Counted from the stretch's first letter, positions 17,070-26,443 are shown. The stretch: 64,000 nt of DNA from DAOTWA01 sp034435955 (GCA_034435955.1 DAOTWA010000018.1:50200-114199), one strand, 5' to 3'. Program-made: numbers and translations. Notes: generated by a model from the sequence alone, not told the origin.

Positions 17070-17846
17070 TTACTCTTCTTCCAAATCAAGCACCTCTCCC
17101 TCATTCCACTCGCCGGTTGGCTTGAATTGGATATCTGCGAATAATCCCTCCTGCCAAACTTCTATGATGTGGCGTTTTACCAGCTCTAAGAGCGCCAGAA
17201 ACGTGACTACAGTTTCGAGCCTGGATCGTGCAGGCCCTAGGATGGTCAGAAATGAGGTGTGTCCGCGCTTTTTAAGGTCTCTCAGGATAACGTTGATTTT
17301 ATCCAAAATGGTGACTTTGGGAATTGAAACCACTTCATCCAGGATAGGTGCAGGATGCGTCCCTGAGAATACCTCACGGGCTGCTTGGGCCAAGTCAAAA
17401 ATTGTTATGTCGCTTAAATCGACTTTGCCTTCAACTTTGGGGGGTGGAGCAACACGCAGATAGGTTCGCAATCCTGACTCTTCTCGGGCTTGCAGCCAGA
17501 TCGCCGCGTGTTTATAACGCCGATAAAGAATGAGCTGTTTAGCCAAAACCTCGCCGGGGTCTTCCTCGCCCGACTCGCGTTCCGGTGGGCGAGGAAGGAG
17601 CGCTTCTGACTTGATCTGCACCAGCTTTGCGGCTACAACCAGAAAGGCGGAGACCTCGGCAGCATCCAGATGCTGGATATTCGCCAGGTAAGCCAGATAC
17701 TGGTCAGTTACCTGAGCCAGAGCCACCCGCGTGATATCTAGCTCGGAGCGCTCAATGAGCTCGAGCAACAGATCCAGAGGGCCTTGATAGACCTCTGTGG
17801 CGACCTTATATCCGTCCTTTGATTGTCCCTGGATGAGAAAATTCAC
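17070..17846 (-). CDS. scpA: segregation and condensation protein A
   Basis: 258 residues. Kleisin subunit of the SMC-ScpAB condensin. The N-terminal YQGPLDLLLELIERSELDI motif, VVAAKLVQIKSEALLP and the C-terminal winged-helix segment (FLALLELVKRHIIEVWQEGLFADI) are diagnostic. The start is GTG 17846; TATAAT (17859-17854) lies seven bases before it and no Shine-Dalgarno is present, so a leaderless transcript is likely. Divergent from moaC across 89 bases. scpB and smc are both within 7 kb but in other transcription units. Confidence 0.93.
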   Translation of the reverse strand: MNFLIQGQSKDGYKVATEVYQGPLDLLLELIERSELDITRVALAQVTDQYLAYLANIQHLDAAEVSAFLVVAAKLVQIKSEALLPRPPERESGEEDPGEVLAKQLILYRRYKHAAIWLQAREESGLRTYLRVAPPPKVEGKVDLSDITIFDLAQAAREVFSGTHPAPILDEVVSIPKVTILDKINVILRDLKKRGHTSFLTILGPARSRLETVVTFLALLELVKRHIIEVWQEGLFADIQFKPTGEWNEGEVLDLEEE

Positions 17847-17853
17847 ACCCTGA

Positions 17854-17859
17854 ATTATA
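17854..17859 (-). promoter_or_regulatory. -10 box of scpA (probable leaderless start)
   Basis: TATAAT on the minus strand, seven bases before the scpA GTG. No convincing -35 hexamer. The predicted transcript start falls on or one base before the start codon. Confidence 0.6.
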
Positions 17860-17923
17860 CTGCCCTTGGCTGAATAAGACCTGTTTTAGAAAGTATCCTT
17901 ATCTATCCCTCGCCTTTTACGGT

Positions 17924-17929
17924 TATAAT
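17924..17929 (+). promoter_or_regulatory. -10 box of moaC (probable leaderless start)
   Basis: TATAAT six bases before the moaC ATG and no Shine-Dalgarno in between. The expected transcript start coincides with the A of ATG. The -35 region is weak. Confidence 0.6.
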
Positions 17930-17935
17930 TCGCAC

Positions 17936-18418
17936 ATGCCTGATAACAGCTTGAGCCACCTCGATTCTCACGGTCGGGTGCGCATGGTTGACGTTGGTGA
18001 AAAAGACGAAACTGTGCGTACAGCCATCGCGAAGGGAGAGGTGCGCATGCTAGCAAGCACCCTCGAGTTGATCCGTGAAGGGATGATAAAAAAAGGCGAC
18101 GTGTTAACCGTAGCCCAGATAGCCGGTATACAGGCGGCAAAGAAGACAGCAGAATTAATACCCCTATGTCATCCACTTCCACTCACATATGTCGCTGTGG
18201 AGCTAAATCCGGATGACACAATTCCGGGCATAGCGATTACGGCCACCGTAAGAACTACGGCGCGCACCGGAGTTGAGATGGAAGCACTAACGGCCGTTTC
18301 GGTTGCAGCCCTCACGGTATACGATATGGCGAAGGCTGCGGAGAAGACCATGTGCATACAAAATGTGCGTCTGGTGGAAAAACACGGCGGACGCAGCGGC
18401 GATGTAATGAACGAGTAG
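17936..18418 (+). CDS. moaC: cyclic pyranopterin monophosphate synthase MoaC
   Basis: 160 residues, normal length. MoaC converts the MoaA product to cyclic pyranopterin monophosphate in molybdenum cofactor synthesis. Motifs seen: MVDVGEKDETVRTAIAKGEV, IPLCHPLPL, a segment RTGVEMEALTAVSVAALTVYDM, and RLVEKHGGRSGDV. It begins a tight run moaC, moaD-moaE, threonine-synthase-like. No moaA is in the window; moeA lies at 51.2 kb. Confidence 0.95.
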   Translation: MPDNSLSHLDSHGRVRMVDVGEKDETVRTAIAKGEVRMLASTLELIREGMIKKGDVLTVAQIAGIQAAKKTAELIPLCHPLPLTYVAVELNPDDTIPGIAITATVRTTARTGVEMEALTAVSVAALTVYDMAKAAEKTMCIQNVRLVEKHGGRSGDVMNE

Positions 18419-18421
18419 ACG

Positions 18422-19135
18422 ATGAACCAGGTTCATGTGCTGTTCTTTGCCAACCTGAAAGAGAAAGCCAGGACGAATCGCACGACGCTTGAAATGCCAG
18501 AAGGGGCGCGGGTCAGCGACCTGAAAGCGAAACTCGTGGAGCGTTTTCCGGATATCGAAAAAGCTTTGGAAACGGCGATCGTCTCAATAAATTATGAATT
18601 CGCTAATGACGGTGATACGATCCCGCAAGGCGCCGAAATAGCTGTGTTCCCGCCGGTCAGCGGCGGAACGGACGCGCCCACCTATATCGAGATAACAGAA
18701 TCGATATTGAGCCTCGATAATTTGCTCGCCAGGATAACCTCTCCTCGTACAGGGGCAGCTTGCATATTCACTGGGATGGTGAGAGGCATTACCGATCGCG
18801 GCGAGAAACATGAAACGTTGCGACTGGAATACGAGGCTTATAAACCAATGGCTGAGGCGAAGATGCGCCAGGTGGCTGAAGAGATCAGAGCACGATGGCC
18901 GGGCGTAGAGGGGATAGCCATCATCCAGCGCATCGGTATTCTCGAACCCATGACCCCCACAGTTTTGGTTGCCTGCACAGCCGCTCACCGTGATACGGGT
19001 GTATTCGAGGCAGCCCGCTTTGGGATTGATCGATTGAAGGAGATCGTCCCGATCTGGAAAAAGGAGATCGGTCCCAAGGGGGAGGTCTGGATTGAAGGCG
19101 ATTACCATCCTTCTCGCCTGGATGAGCAGCAGTGA
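18422..19135 (+). CDS. fused molybdopterin synthase, MoaD-MoaE
   Basis: 237 residues. Residues 1-82 are a ubiquitin-like MoaD (VHVLFFANLKEKAR ... AVFPPVSGG) and residues about 88-230 are MoaE (ACIFTGMVRG, EYEAYKPMAEAKM, RIGILEPMTPTVLVACTAAHRD, PIWKKEIGPKGEVW). MoaD works through a free C-terminal Gly-Gly that is thiocarboxylated. Here Gly81-Gly82 is internal, followed by TDAP, so cleavage after Gly82 is expected, as for mycobacterial MoaX. Starts three bases after moaC; its end overlaps the next gene by GTGA. Confidence 0.9.
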   Translation: MNQVHVLFFANLKEKARTNRTTLEMPEGARVSDLKAKLVERFPDIEKALETAIVSINYEFANDGDTIPQGAEIAVFPPVSGGTDAPTYIEITESILSLDNLLARITSPRTGAACIFTGMVRGITDRGEKHETLRLEYEAYKPMAEAKMRQVAEEIRARWPGVEGIAIIQRIGILEPMTPTVLVACTAAHRDTGVFEAARFGIDRLKEIVPIWKKEIGPKGEVWIEGDYHPSRLDEQQ

Positions 19136-20223
19136 GCACTGTCATTTGCACCCAATGCCATCGCCCATATCCTGAGAAGGGTCTGCCATACCGTTGTCCA
19201 TACTGCAAAGGAATATTTGATTACACCGCACCGCCGGCTTTTGATCCGCGCCAGATCGATATTAAATTGCCCGGAATGTGGCGATATCGCCATGCCTTCG
19301 ACCTTCCCGCGGATGCTCCGGTAGTCTGGCTTGGCGAAGGGATGACCCCGCTGGTATGGGACGAAGCTTTCGGACAGAAGATTGCGTATAAACTTGAATA
19401 TTTAAGTCCAACCGGTTCTTATAAAGATCGGGGTAGCGCGGTAACGGTTAGCTATTTGCTATCCCGTGGTGTGCACGAAGTGGTCGAGGATTCTTCCGGG
19501 AATGCCGGCGCATCGCTGGCTGCTTATGCTGCACGAACCGGGATTAAGGCGCGCATCTTTGTTCCAGGATACGCTTCAGGACCAAAGCGCAAGCAGATTG
19601 AGGCGTTTGGCGCCCGGCTGATCGAAGTCGATGGTCCGCGATCCGCGGCTTCGCAGGCGGTGCGAAACGAGGCGGAGAGGGGAGCAGTCTACGCCAGCCA
19701 TGCATTCTTGCCTTTTGGGATGGTTGGCGTGGCGGCGATCGCATATGAATTGTATGAGCAAATTGGAAATTCTCCTGGCACAATCATCGCCCCAGTGGGA
19801 CACGGGAGCTTGCTTCTTGGCGTCCTGCGCGGATTCAAAGCTTTACTTTCTTCCGGTTTGATTAAAGCGCTGCCTGCATTTGTCGGCGTACAGGCCAGCG
19901 CCTGTGCTCCGATTTTCGCTTTGTTTACCGGCGGAGAGAAAGCTGAGCGCGATGTCCAGGAGGGAGAAACACTAGCGGAAGGAGTGCGCATACGCAAGCC
20001 ATTACGCGCTGCCGCACTGTTGAACGAGATGCAGCTTGGCCGCGATCATATTATTGCTGTGGACGAGAACGAGATCCTGCCGGCGCGCGCGGACATGGCG
20101 CAACGGGGTTTCTATGTTGAACCCACCTCTGCGATCGTTTGGGCTGCATTAAGGCGATTGGCAGGGCGTTTACCCGAACCGATTATATTGATTTTATCCG
20201 GCTCCGGGTATAAATTTAATTAA
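19132..20223 (+). CDS. threonine synthase-like PLP enzyme with zinc ribbon
   Basis: 363 residues. N-terminal zinc ribbon (CTQCHRPYPEKGLPYRCPYC) followed by a fold-type II PLP domain with the Schiff-base Lys in SPTGSYKDRGS, a phosphate-binding SSGNAGASLAAYAA and a C-terminal SGSGYKFN. This matches archaeal/bacterial type II threonine synthases (O-phosphohomoserine to threonine). Starts with GTG overlapping the fusion gene by four bases. A related PLP lyase cannot be excluded. Cytoplasmic. Confidence 0.82.
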   Translation: MSTVICTQCHRPYPEKGLPYRCPYCKGIFDYTAPPAFDPRQIDIKLPGMWRYRHAFDLPADAPVVWLGEGMTPLVWDEAFGQKIAYKLEYLSPTGSYKDRGSAVTVSYLLSRGVHEVVEDSSGNAGASLAAYAARTGIKARIFVPGYASGPKRKQIEAFGARLIEVDGPRSAASQAVRNEAERGAVYASHAFLPFGMVGVAAIAYELYEQIGNSPGTIIAPVGHGSLLLGVLRGFKALLSSGLIKALPAFVGVQASACAPIFALFTGGEKAERDVQEGETLAEGVRIRKPLRAAALLNEMQLGRDHIIAVDENEILPARADMAQRGFYVEPTSAIVWAALRRLAGRLPEPIILILSGSGYKFN

Positions 20224-20305
20224 AACCATATAGAACTTATGGATCGCAAGCCACCTGACCTGCGGGTGAGATGGTTCGCGGTCCCTGAGTTCCGGGAGGT
20301 TTCTA

Positions 20306-21028
20306 ATGGATGTCGAGAACCTCAACGTGACCCAGGAGACTCCTGAGCAGCTTGCGAAGCGCCTTCGACTGCCCTTCAAGGATTGGCTGTTGCTCGGGCG
20401 GGCACTAACCCATCGTTCATATTTAAATGAGCATCCTGAGGCGTTGGAAGACAACGAGCGCCTGGAATTCCTGGGCGACGCAGTCCTGGATTTTGTTGTT
20501 GGTGCCTGGTTGTACAATCATTTTCCTGAGATGCCTGAGGGGGATCTGACGCGCATGCGCTCGGCGTTGGTACACACAGAGCAACTGGCTGAGTTCGCCC
20601 GAAGGCTGAACCTGGGTCAGGCTTTGCGCCTGGGGCGCGGGGAAGTACAGGGAGGCGGCCGTTTCCGATCTGCGCTGCTTTGCGACACCTTCGAGGCGGT
20701 GATCGGCGCTTTGTACCTGGACTCAGGTATTCAAGCGGTCACCGATTTCATTTCACCTCTCCTTGAAGAGGCCTCTGAGGAAATCCTGATCAATCACAAA
20801 AACGAGGATCCTAAGAGTCTGCTTCAAGAATGGGCCCAGGCGCAGGGTTTTCCTGCTCCGCAGTACCACACCCGCAACGCCAGTGGACCAGATCACGCCA
20901 AAGTCTTCGAGGTCGAAGTTCAGATTAACGGAAAAGTATACGGCTCCGGTAGCGGGCATAGCAAGCAGGCTGCTGCCAAAGCTGCCGCCCAAGAGGCGCT
21001 GAAAAGCCTTGGATTGAGCGATTACTAA
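20306..21028 (+). CDS. rnc: ribonuclease III
   Basis: 240 residues. Endonuclease domain with the signature NERLEFLGDAVLD and second acidic site CDTFEAVIGALYLD, then a dsRNA-binding domain (DPKSLLQEWAQAQGFPAPQYHT ... KQAAAKAAAQEAL). It cuts double-stranded RNA in rRNA processing. GGGAGG lies seven bases before ATG. Followed 20 bases later by smc, the usual order in many bacteria. Confidence 0.96.
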   Translation: MDVENLNVTQETPEQLAKRLRLPFKDWLLLGRALTHRSYLNEHPEALEDNERLEFLGDAVLDFVVGAWLYNHFPEMPEGDLTRMRSALVHTEQLAEFARRLNLGQALRLGRGEVQGGGRFRSALLCDTFEAVIGALYLDSGIQAVTDFISPLLEEASEEILINHKNEDPKSLLQEWAQAQGFPAPQYHTRNASGPDHAKVFEVEVQINGKVYGSGSGHSKQAAAKAAAQEALKSLGLSDY

Positions 21029-21048
21029 ATTCATTCACAGAGAGTTCG

Positions 21049-24000
21049 ATGCCGCGTTTAAAATCCCTGGAGCTGCACGGATATAAAACCTTCGCCAATC
21101 GGACGCTTTTCGAATTTCCCGGAGAAGTGACCGCAATCGTGGGGCCAAATGGCTCGGGTAAATCGAATATCGCCGATGCAATTCGTTGGGTATTGGGCGA
21201 GCAATCTTACAGTCTGCTCAGAGGCCGAAAAACCGAGGATATGATTTTTTCAGGATCTGAGCAACGACCGCGCGCTGGCATGGCTTCAGCCACCATCACC
21301 TTTGACAACAGCGACGGTTGGCTGCCAATCGATTATTCTGAGGTATCCATTACCCGCAGAGCTTATCGGGATGGACAAAACGAATATCTGCTCAACGGTC
21401 AACGGGTTCGCTTGCGCGAGATCTCGGAATTGCTGGCGAATTCGGGCTTGGCCGAGCGTACCTATACCATCATTGGACAGGGTCTTGTCGATGCGGCGCT
21501 GGCGTTAAAGCCCGAAGAGCGCCGCCGTCTGTTTGAGGAAGCAGCAGGGATCGGCCTTTACCGAACTCGTAGAGAAGAGGCGCTCAATCGGCTTGAATTG
21601 ACGCGCCGAAATCTTGAACGTGTTCAGGATATTCTGGCTGAGCTGGAGCCGAGGATACAGAGCCTTCAGCGCCAGGCTCGTCGGGCGCAGGAGTATGAGC
21701 GAATCCGCGAGGAGTTACGCGGTTTGCTACGCGAGTGGTACGGGTATCACTGGCACAAGAAACAAGAGGACCTTGCCCGTGCGCGGGAGGTTGCCCGCGT
21801 TCAGGATGATCGCCTCCAGCGCGCGCGGCAAAAAAGGCAGGAATTACTCGACCAATTGGCGGCGACACGCGGCCGGATACAAGAGAAGCGCTCGCGCCTG
21901 GGCCAATGGCATACAGAGCTCTCTGCCCTGCACAAAGAACGCGAGCGGATCAGCCGTTCTCTGGCAATCCTCGAAGAACGGCGCCGTGGTCTTGAGGATC
22001 AGAAATCCAGCATAGCGGCGGATCGTGGGAGGCTCGAAGAGGAAATCCAAGCTGGGCGAGGACGATTACAAGCTGCCGAAGCGGAAATCGAGCGGTTGAA
22101 GCAAGATCTCGAAGAGGCGCGTTCACAAGCGAAGCTGGCGCGCGAAGCCTTCAATGAGCGGCAGGCAGAACGCAAGCAGGTGGAAGTGGATGTCTCGGTG
22201 ATCAGAGAGGAACTGATAGCGTATGAAACGCGCCAGGTGATGGCACGCGCTCAGCAAAAGGAAACCGCAAGCCGGCTCGAGAACCTGCGTTTGTCTTTGG
22301 AGCGAGCCCATCAAATTTTAAACAAAAATCAGGAGGAGGTTGACAAAGCTCGCAGAAATCTGCAATTGGCCGAAGGGGTGCGCGATCAAGCAGTCGAGCA
22401 AGCCAGGTTGGCCAATGAAGCCCTGGCGGCCCATCAAACGAATATTGCATCATTGGAATTACAACGTCAAAAATTATTGTCTGAACAGACTGATCTTGAG
22501 GCCGAACGTGCAAGAATTCAGTTTCAAATCGAAGCTCTGGAGCAGGCGGAGCGTTCATTAAGCGGTTATGCAGAGGGAGCTCGAATGCTCATTCAGGCGG
22601 CAGAACAGGGAAGGCTTACGGGCGTCGGCCGCCTATTGCGTGGCCTGATCGAGGTTCCTGAAGAGTACGAAGCTGCCATCGGTGCTGCATTGGGTGAGTA
22701 CGTGGATGCTGTTTTATTGGAAAATTCAGCCAGTATCCATACCGCATTGGAGCTTCTCGAAAGCTCGGCGAAAGGACGAGCCGCCATATTGCCGGTGGAT
22801 GAGCTGCGCAGATTCAGGAATCCCATACCGCGAACTGTGAACGGGTTGATCGGTTTAGCCAGCGAGCTTGTTGTGGTCGAAGATAGCATAAAGCCGATCG
22901 CTGAAGTGCTGCTCGGTGATGCGGCGGTGGTGCATGACCGGCTTGATGCACAGCGTATTGTTTTGGAACTGAAGCCACCCTATCGCGTCGTGACCCTCAA
23001 GGGTGAGATTTTTTACCCCAATGGTGCTGTCCTAGGTGGGCCTCCATTGCAACCTGGCGTTCTCAGCCGCCCGAGAGAACGTAAAACCTTGAAGGCGAGA
23101 AGCGCTTCTTTGGATAGCCGACTTGAGGAGATCACGGGTGAACTTACCCGACTAACAAAAGCGATGGATGAGGCCTTGGCCAGAGGGGCCGATCTGGAAC
23201 GCAATTTGCGGGAGAAGATGGAGTTGGCTGAAGAGGCACATCAGAAATATCGATCGGCGGTGTTATTTGAGGAACAGGCCCGTCGTCAGACCGATTGGCA
23301 AACCCAGCAGATTGCGGAGTTGGAAAAACAGATCAATACGGCGGAGGAAAGCATCACAGCAGCAGAGAAGGAGCTCATCGAATTGGAGGATTTGCTGGCT
23401 TCTTCTAATCAGCGTTTGCGAGAGCGCCAGGAAGTATTATTCCAACTACCTCTGGATGAAGTTCAAGCTCAAGCGACGCATTGGGAAACCAGCGTATCGT
23501 ATGCGGCGCGAGCAGTTAACGAGGCAGAGAAACGCCTGGATGAACGGAGATTATCCTTGGCGGCGCAGGAGCGGCAGCTCGACGTTATCCATCAGCGATT
23601 GAAAGAGATTGACTCTGGATTGGAGGAAGCAGAAAAGGAGCGCGACGATTTAAGGGAGCAGGAGAGCGCCATTCTCGACAAAATAGCCGAGCTGAGCAAG
23701 CTTATTGAACCGGCAGAAGAAGAAGTCCGTTCGGCTGAAGTGGAATATGAGCAATTGCAAGCCGCCGAGGCCAATGCCCAACAGGGTTTGACGGCCATCG
23801 AGCGCCAGGCCAGCCAGGCGCAGCTCGAGTTTGCCCGCGCCAGAGATGCGTTGGACTCCTTGCGCCAGCGCATCGAAGAAGATTTCGGGCTGGTGGCTTT
23901 CGAGTACGCCGCAGAGATTGACGGCCCCACACCCCTGCCTCTAGATGGGATGGTCGAGCAGCTCCCACAGATCAAAAAGCTAAATCCGGAAGTCGAGGAG

Positions 24001-24660
24001 GGCATCGCTCGCCTGCGCGCGCAAATGCGCAGAATGGGCGCGATCAATCCCGAAGCCCAGGCGGAGTATCAATCGGTTTTAGAGCGCTATGAGTTCATGA
24101 CTTCACAAGTCGCCGATCTACACAAAGCCGATGCAGACTTACGGCGGGTCATCGCCGAGCTGGACGATCTGATGAGAAAGGAATTCCGCCGCACATTTGT
24201 GGCTGTCGCTGAGGAGTTCAAATCGATGTTTACCCGGCTGTTCGCCGGCGGTAATGCCCACCTTATCCTGACCGATGAGGAAAATCCTGCCGAGACAGGC
24301 ATCGAAATCGAAGCGCGCTTGCCCGGGCGGCGCGAGCAAGGCCTCTCCCTGCTATCCGGAGGGGAACGCAGTTTGACGGCCGTTGCTCTCGTCTTCGCTT
24401 TGCTCAAAGTGTCCCCAACACCGTTCTGTGTAATGGATGAGGTAGACGCCATGCTGGATGAATCCAATGTGGGCCGATTTCGCGAGCTTTTGAGCGACCT
24501 CAGCCGGACCACGCAATTCATCGTCATTACGCACAACCGGAATACCGTTCAGGCGGCAGGGGTGATCTATGGGGTGACGATGGGCCGGGATTCTTCCAGC
24601 CAGGTCATCAGCCTGCGGCTGGATGACATCAGCGAGGAATTGGTTGGGGGACAAAATTAA
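21049..24660 (+). CDS. smc: chromosome segregation ATPase SMC
   Basis: 1203 residues, full length. N-terminal Walker A (GPNGSGKSNIADAIRWVLGE), a long coiled coil, hinge around residues 510-670 (RLTGVGRLLRGLIEVPEEYE ... GGPPLQPGVLSR), second coiled coil, then the ABC signature LSGGERSLTAVALVFAL and Walker B FCVMDEVDAMLDE. It forms the condensin core with ScpA and ScpB, both encoded nearby. Ends at a strong terminator hairpin. Confidence 0.97.
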   Translation: MPRLKSLELHGYKTFANRTLFEFPGEVTAIVGPNGSGKSNIADAIRWVLGEQSYSLLRGRKTEDMIFSGSEQRPRAGMASATITFDNSDGWLPIDYSEVSITRRAYRDGQNEYLLNGQRVRLREISELLANSGLAERTYTIIGQGLVDAALALKPEERRRLFEEAAGIGLYRTRREEALNRLELTRRNLERVQDILAELEPRIQSLQRQARRAQEYERIREELRGLLREWYGYHWHKKQEDLARAREVARVQDDRLQRARQKRQELLDQLAATRGRIQEKRSRLGQWHTELSALHKERERISRSLAILEERRRGLEDQKSSIAADRGRLEEEIQAGRGRLQAAEAEIERLKQDLEEARSQAKLAREAFNERQAERKQVEVDVSVIREELIAYETRQVMARAQQKETASRLENLRLSLERAHQILNKNQEEVDKARRNLQLAEGVRDQAVEQARLANEALAAHQTNIASLELQRQKLLSEQTDLEAERARIQFQIEALEQAERSLSGYAEGARMLIQAAEQGRLTGVGRLLRGLIEVPEEYEAAIGAALGEYVDAVLLENSASIHTALELLESSAKGRAAILPVDELRRFRNPIPRTVNGLIGLASELVVVEDSIKPIAEVLLGDAAVVHDRLDAQRIVLELKPPYRVVTLKGEIFYPNGAVLGGPPLQPGVLSRPRERKTLKARSASLDSRLEEITGELTRLTKAMDEALARGADLERNLREKMELAEEAHQKYRSAVLFEEQARRQTDWQTQQIAELEKQINTAEESITAAEKELIELEDLLASSNQRLRERQEVLFQLPLDEVQAQATHWETSVSYAARAVNEAEKRLDERRLSLAAQERQLDVIHQRLKEIDSGLEEAEKERDDLREQESAILDKIAELSKLIEPAEEEVRSAEVEYEQLQAAEANAQQGLTAIERQASQAQLEFARARDALDSLRQRIEEDFGLVAFEYAAEIDGPTPLPLDGMVEQLPQIKKLNPEVEEGIARLRAQMRRMGAINPEAQAEYQSVLERYEFMTSQVADLHKADADLRRVIAELDDLMRKEFRRTFVAVAEEFKSMFTRLFAGGNAHLILTDEENPAETGIEIEARLPGRREQGLSLLSGGERSLTAVALVFALLKVSPTPFCVMDEVDAMLDESNVGRFRELLSDLSRTTQFIVITHNRNTVQAAGVIYGVTMGRDSSSQVISLRLDDISEELVGGQN

Positions 24661-24688
24661 ACGCGGGAGACTTTGTGCTCCCGCGTTT
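24659..24688. terminator. bidirectional terminator between smc and the foldase gene
   Basis: Perfect 11-base stem AAACGCGGGAG / CTCCCGCGTTT with loop ACTTTGTG, between convergent genes. A-T pairs at the base give T-runs on both strands. Confidence 0.85.
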
Positions 24689-24704
24689 ATGTGCGCATTG
24701 ATGG

Positions 24705-26030
24705 CTATTGCCCGGGTAAACCAGAGAGGCTTGCCGGGAGCGTTGGCTCGGTTGGCACGCGGTCTTTCCAATAATCGTAGCGCTTGACTTGATCCTTGGA
24801 TTCCTGTTGTGTCAGCCAATCTTGAAATTTCTGCTGCTTAAGCTGATCGAATTGAGCGGCGGTAAGCGGGCGAACCTGATGACCAAGCACACGGATGATG
24901 TGCCAGCCGTAGGATGTTTGCACCGGATCGCTAATCTGACCGACTGCCAGCTTAAATGCAGCGTCTTCGAAGGCCTTATCCATTACACCCCGACCGAACC
25001 ACCCGAGATCGCCGCCATTATCTTTGTTTGAGGTATCTTGAGAATACTCCTTGGCTAATGCGTCCCAGCTCTGACCCTGAAGAAGCAGGTTCTTTACCTT
25101 GATCGCTGTGGCTTGATCATTGACCAGAATATGCTCCGCCCAGACCTCATCTTCTTCGGGTTTCAGATCAGCGGTCACATGTGCCATTACTTTTTCGCGA
25201 TAGAGCTGGTTCTCGAAGAGACGTCGGTAGTCCGCTTCGGTCAATCCCAGGCTACTTAAAGTCTTTACATATTCTTGTAAATTGGTCTGATAACCCTGTA
25301 ACGTCATGGGTGTCTCTGTTGGATAGGGGGTGAAAGTGGGACCTTCTGTGGGGGTCGGCGTATCGGTGGGTCCACCTGGGGTTGGGGTTAATGTTTCTGT
25401 GGGCGTGGGCGTTACCGTTGGCGTTGGGGTTACGGTAGGTGTCGGAGTTGAGGTGATCAACGCCAAAGTCGTTGGATTATAAGTGGGTGTGATAATGTTG
25501 GTCGGCGTGATCGTCGGTGTGGGTGTCCCATTAGGGAAGTAACCAAAGGCAGCTTGCATGGCCTGATCGACCTCTGCACTGGTCACGGTTATTCCCAGGC
25601 GAGCGGCTTCTTGGCGGATCACGAGGTCATCGATCATCCCTGTCAATACATTTTGCCCCAACGTTTGAGTGTCGTTTAGTTGCGATTGAATCTGCTGCAA
25701 ATTGCTCTGTATGGACGAGGTCATATTTGGATCGCTGCCAAACAGACTCATGAATTGAGCCATACTCTGGTATTGCTGGATCAATTGATAGCGGTAGAAG
25801 CGCACTTGTTTTTGGAATTGCTCAGTTGTGATCACCTCATTCCCAACTTTGGCGACCGGTTGACGGAAGATGATGACCCTCTCGTACAAATATCCATAAC
25901 CAATCACGCCTATCACCAAAATGATGGTGACAATCGCGCCAATGACAAGAATGCGCGTTTGACGGCGTTCTTTTTCCAGGCGTGCAAGGTGCTTCTTGGT
26001 GACTACTTTCGGTTGTGGCGACTTAGCCAT
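24705..26030 (-). CDS. membrane-anchored parvulin-type peptidylprolyl isomerase
   Basis: 441 residues from ATG 26030 (GGAGAAGG directly upstream). A basic N-terminus and one transmembrane helix (ILVIGAIVTIILVIGVIGYGYLY) place the rest outside the cell. A SurA/PrsA-like chaperone region is split by a Thr/Pro-rich linker of about 75 residues. The C-terminal rotamase domain has AEHILVNDQATA, GGDLGWFGRGVM and SYGWHIIRVLG. It should assist folding of exported proteins. It follows rpsR on the same strand. Confidence 0.88.
   Translation of the reverse strand: MAKSPQPKVVTKKHLARLEKERRQTRILVIGAIVTIILVIGVIGYGYLYERVIIFRQPVAKVGNEVITTEQFQKQVRFYRYQLIQQYQSMAQFMSLFGSDPNMTSSIQSNLQQIQSQLNDTQTLGQNVLTGMIDDLVIRQEAARLGITVTSAEVDQAMQAAFGYFPNGTPTPTITPTNIITPTYNPTTLALITSTPTPTVTPTPTVTPTPTETLTPTPGGPTDTPTPTEGPTFTPYPTETPMTLQGYQTNLQEYVKTLSSLGLTEADYRRLFENQLYREKVMAHVTADLKPEEDEVWAEHILVNDQATAIKVKNLLLQGQSWDALAKEYSQDTSNKDNGGDLGWFGRGVMDKAFEDAAFKLAVGQISDPVQTSYGWHIIRVLGHQVRPLTAAQFDQLKQQKFQDWLTQQESKDQVKRYDYWKDRVPTEPTLPASLSGLPGQ
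25309..25529. repeat. Thr-Pro repeat-coding segment inside the foldase gene
   Basis: Low-complexity DNA with imperfect units such as GTTGGGGTTA, coding for repeated TPTP/TPTVTPTP. A flexible extracellular linker; the repeat is prone to length change by slippage. Confidence 0.75.
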
Positions 26031-26111
26031 CCTTCTCCTCGGTTGATACAGCAAGGGGGCATAAGGCCATTTCGCAGCCCCATGCCCCTGAATGTGTGCT
26101 CAAAGAGCAGG

Positions 26112-26396
26112 TCAGCGTGAGCCCTCGGCCCCGGGCTCGCTGGTAAACGGGAGCAGCGCCAGGTGGCGTGCCCGTTTGATTGCCCGCGCCAACGCGCGTT
26201 GATGCCGTGCGCAAGTGCCTGTTTGGCGACGAGGCCGTATCTTACCGTCTTCAGATATGAAACGGCGCAGCACGTCCACCTGTTTGTAATCGATCGTAGC
26301 ATTCTTATCGGCGCAAAACTGGCATATTTTCGGACGGGGCGCATAACGCCGTCCTGTGGGTTGTTCGTTCTCCACAGTAGTATCTTCTATAGCCAT
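26112..26396 (-). CDS. rpsR: 30S ribosomal protein S18
   Basis: 94 residues. Recognised by KICQFCADKNATIDYKQVDVLRRFISEDGKI and GTCARHQRALARAIKRARHLALLPF. The zinc-type Cys set (CQFC ... CARH) is present. The second of two ATGs (26396) is spaced correctly (eight bases) from GGAG, so it was chosen over 26402. Third gene of rpsF-ssb-rpsR; the usual rplI does not follow. Confidence 0.95.
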   Translation of the reverse strand: MAIEDTTVENEQPTGRRYAPRPKICQFCADKNATIDYKQVDVLRRFISEDGKIRPRRQTGTCARHQRALARAIKRARHLALLPFTSEPGAEGSR

Positions 26397-26443
26397 GGGC
26401 ATGACTCCAGATGTTGCTTTGAATTAAAACAGGCAAAAATCAG

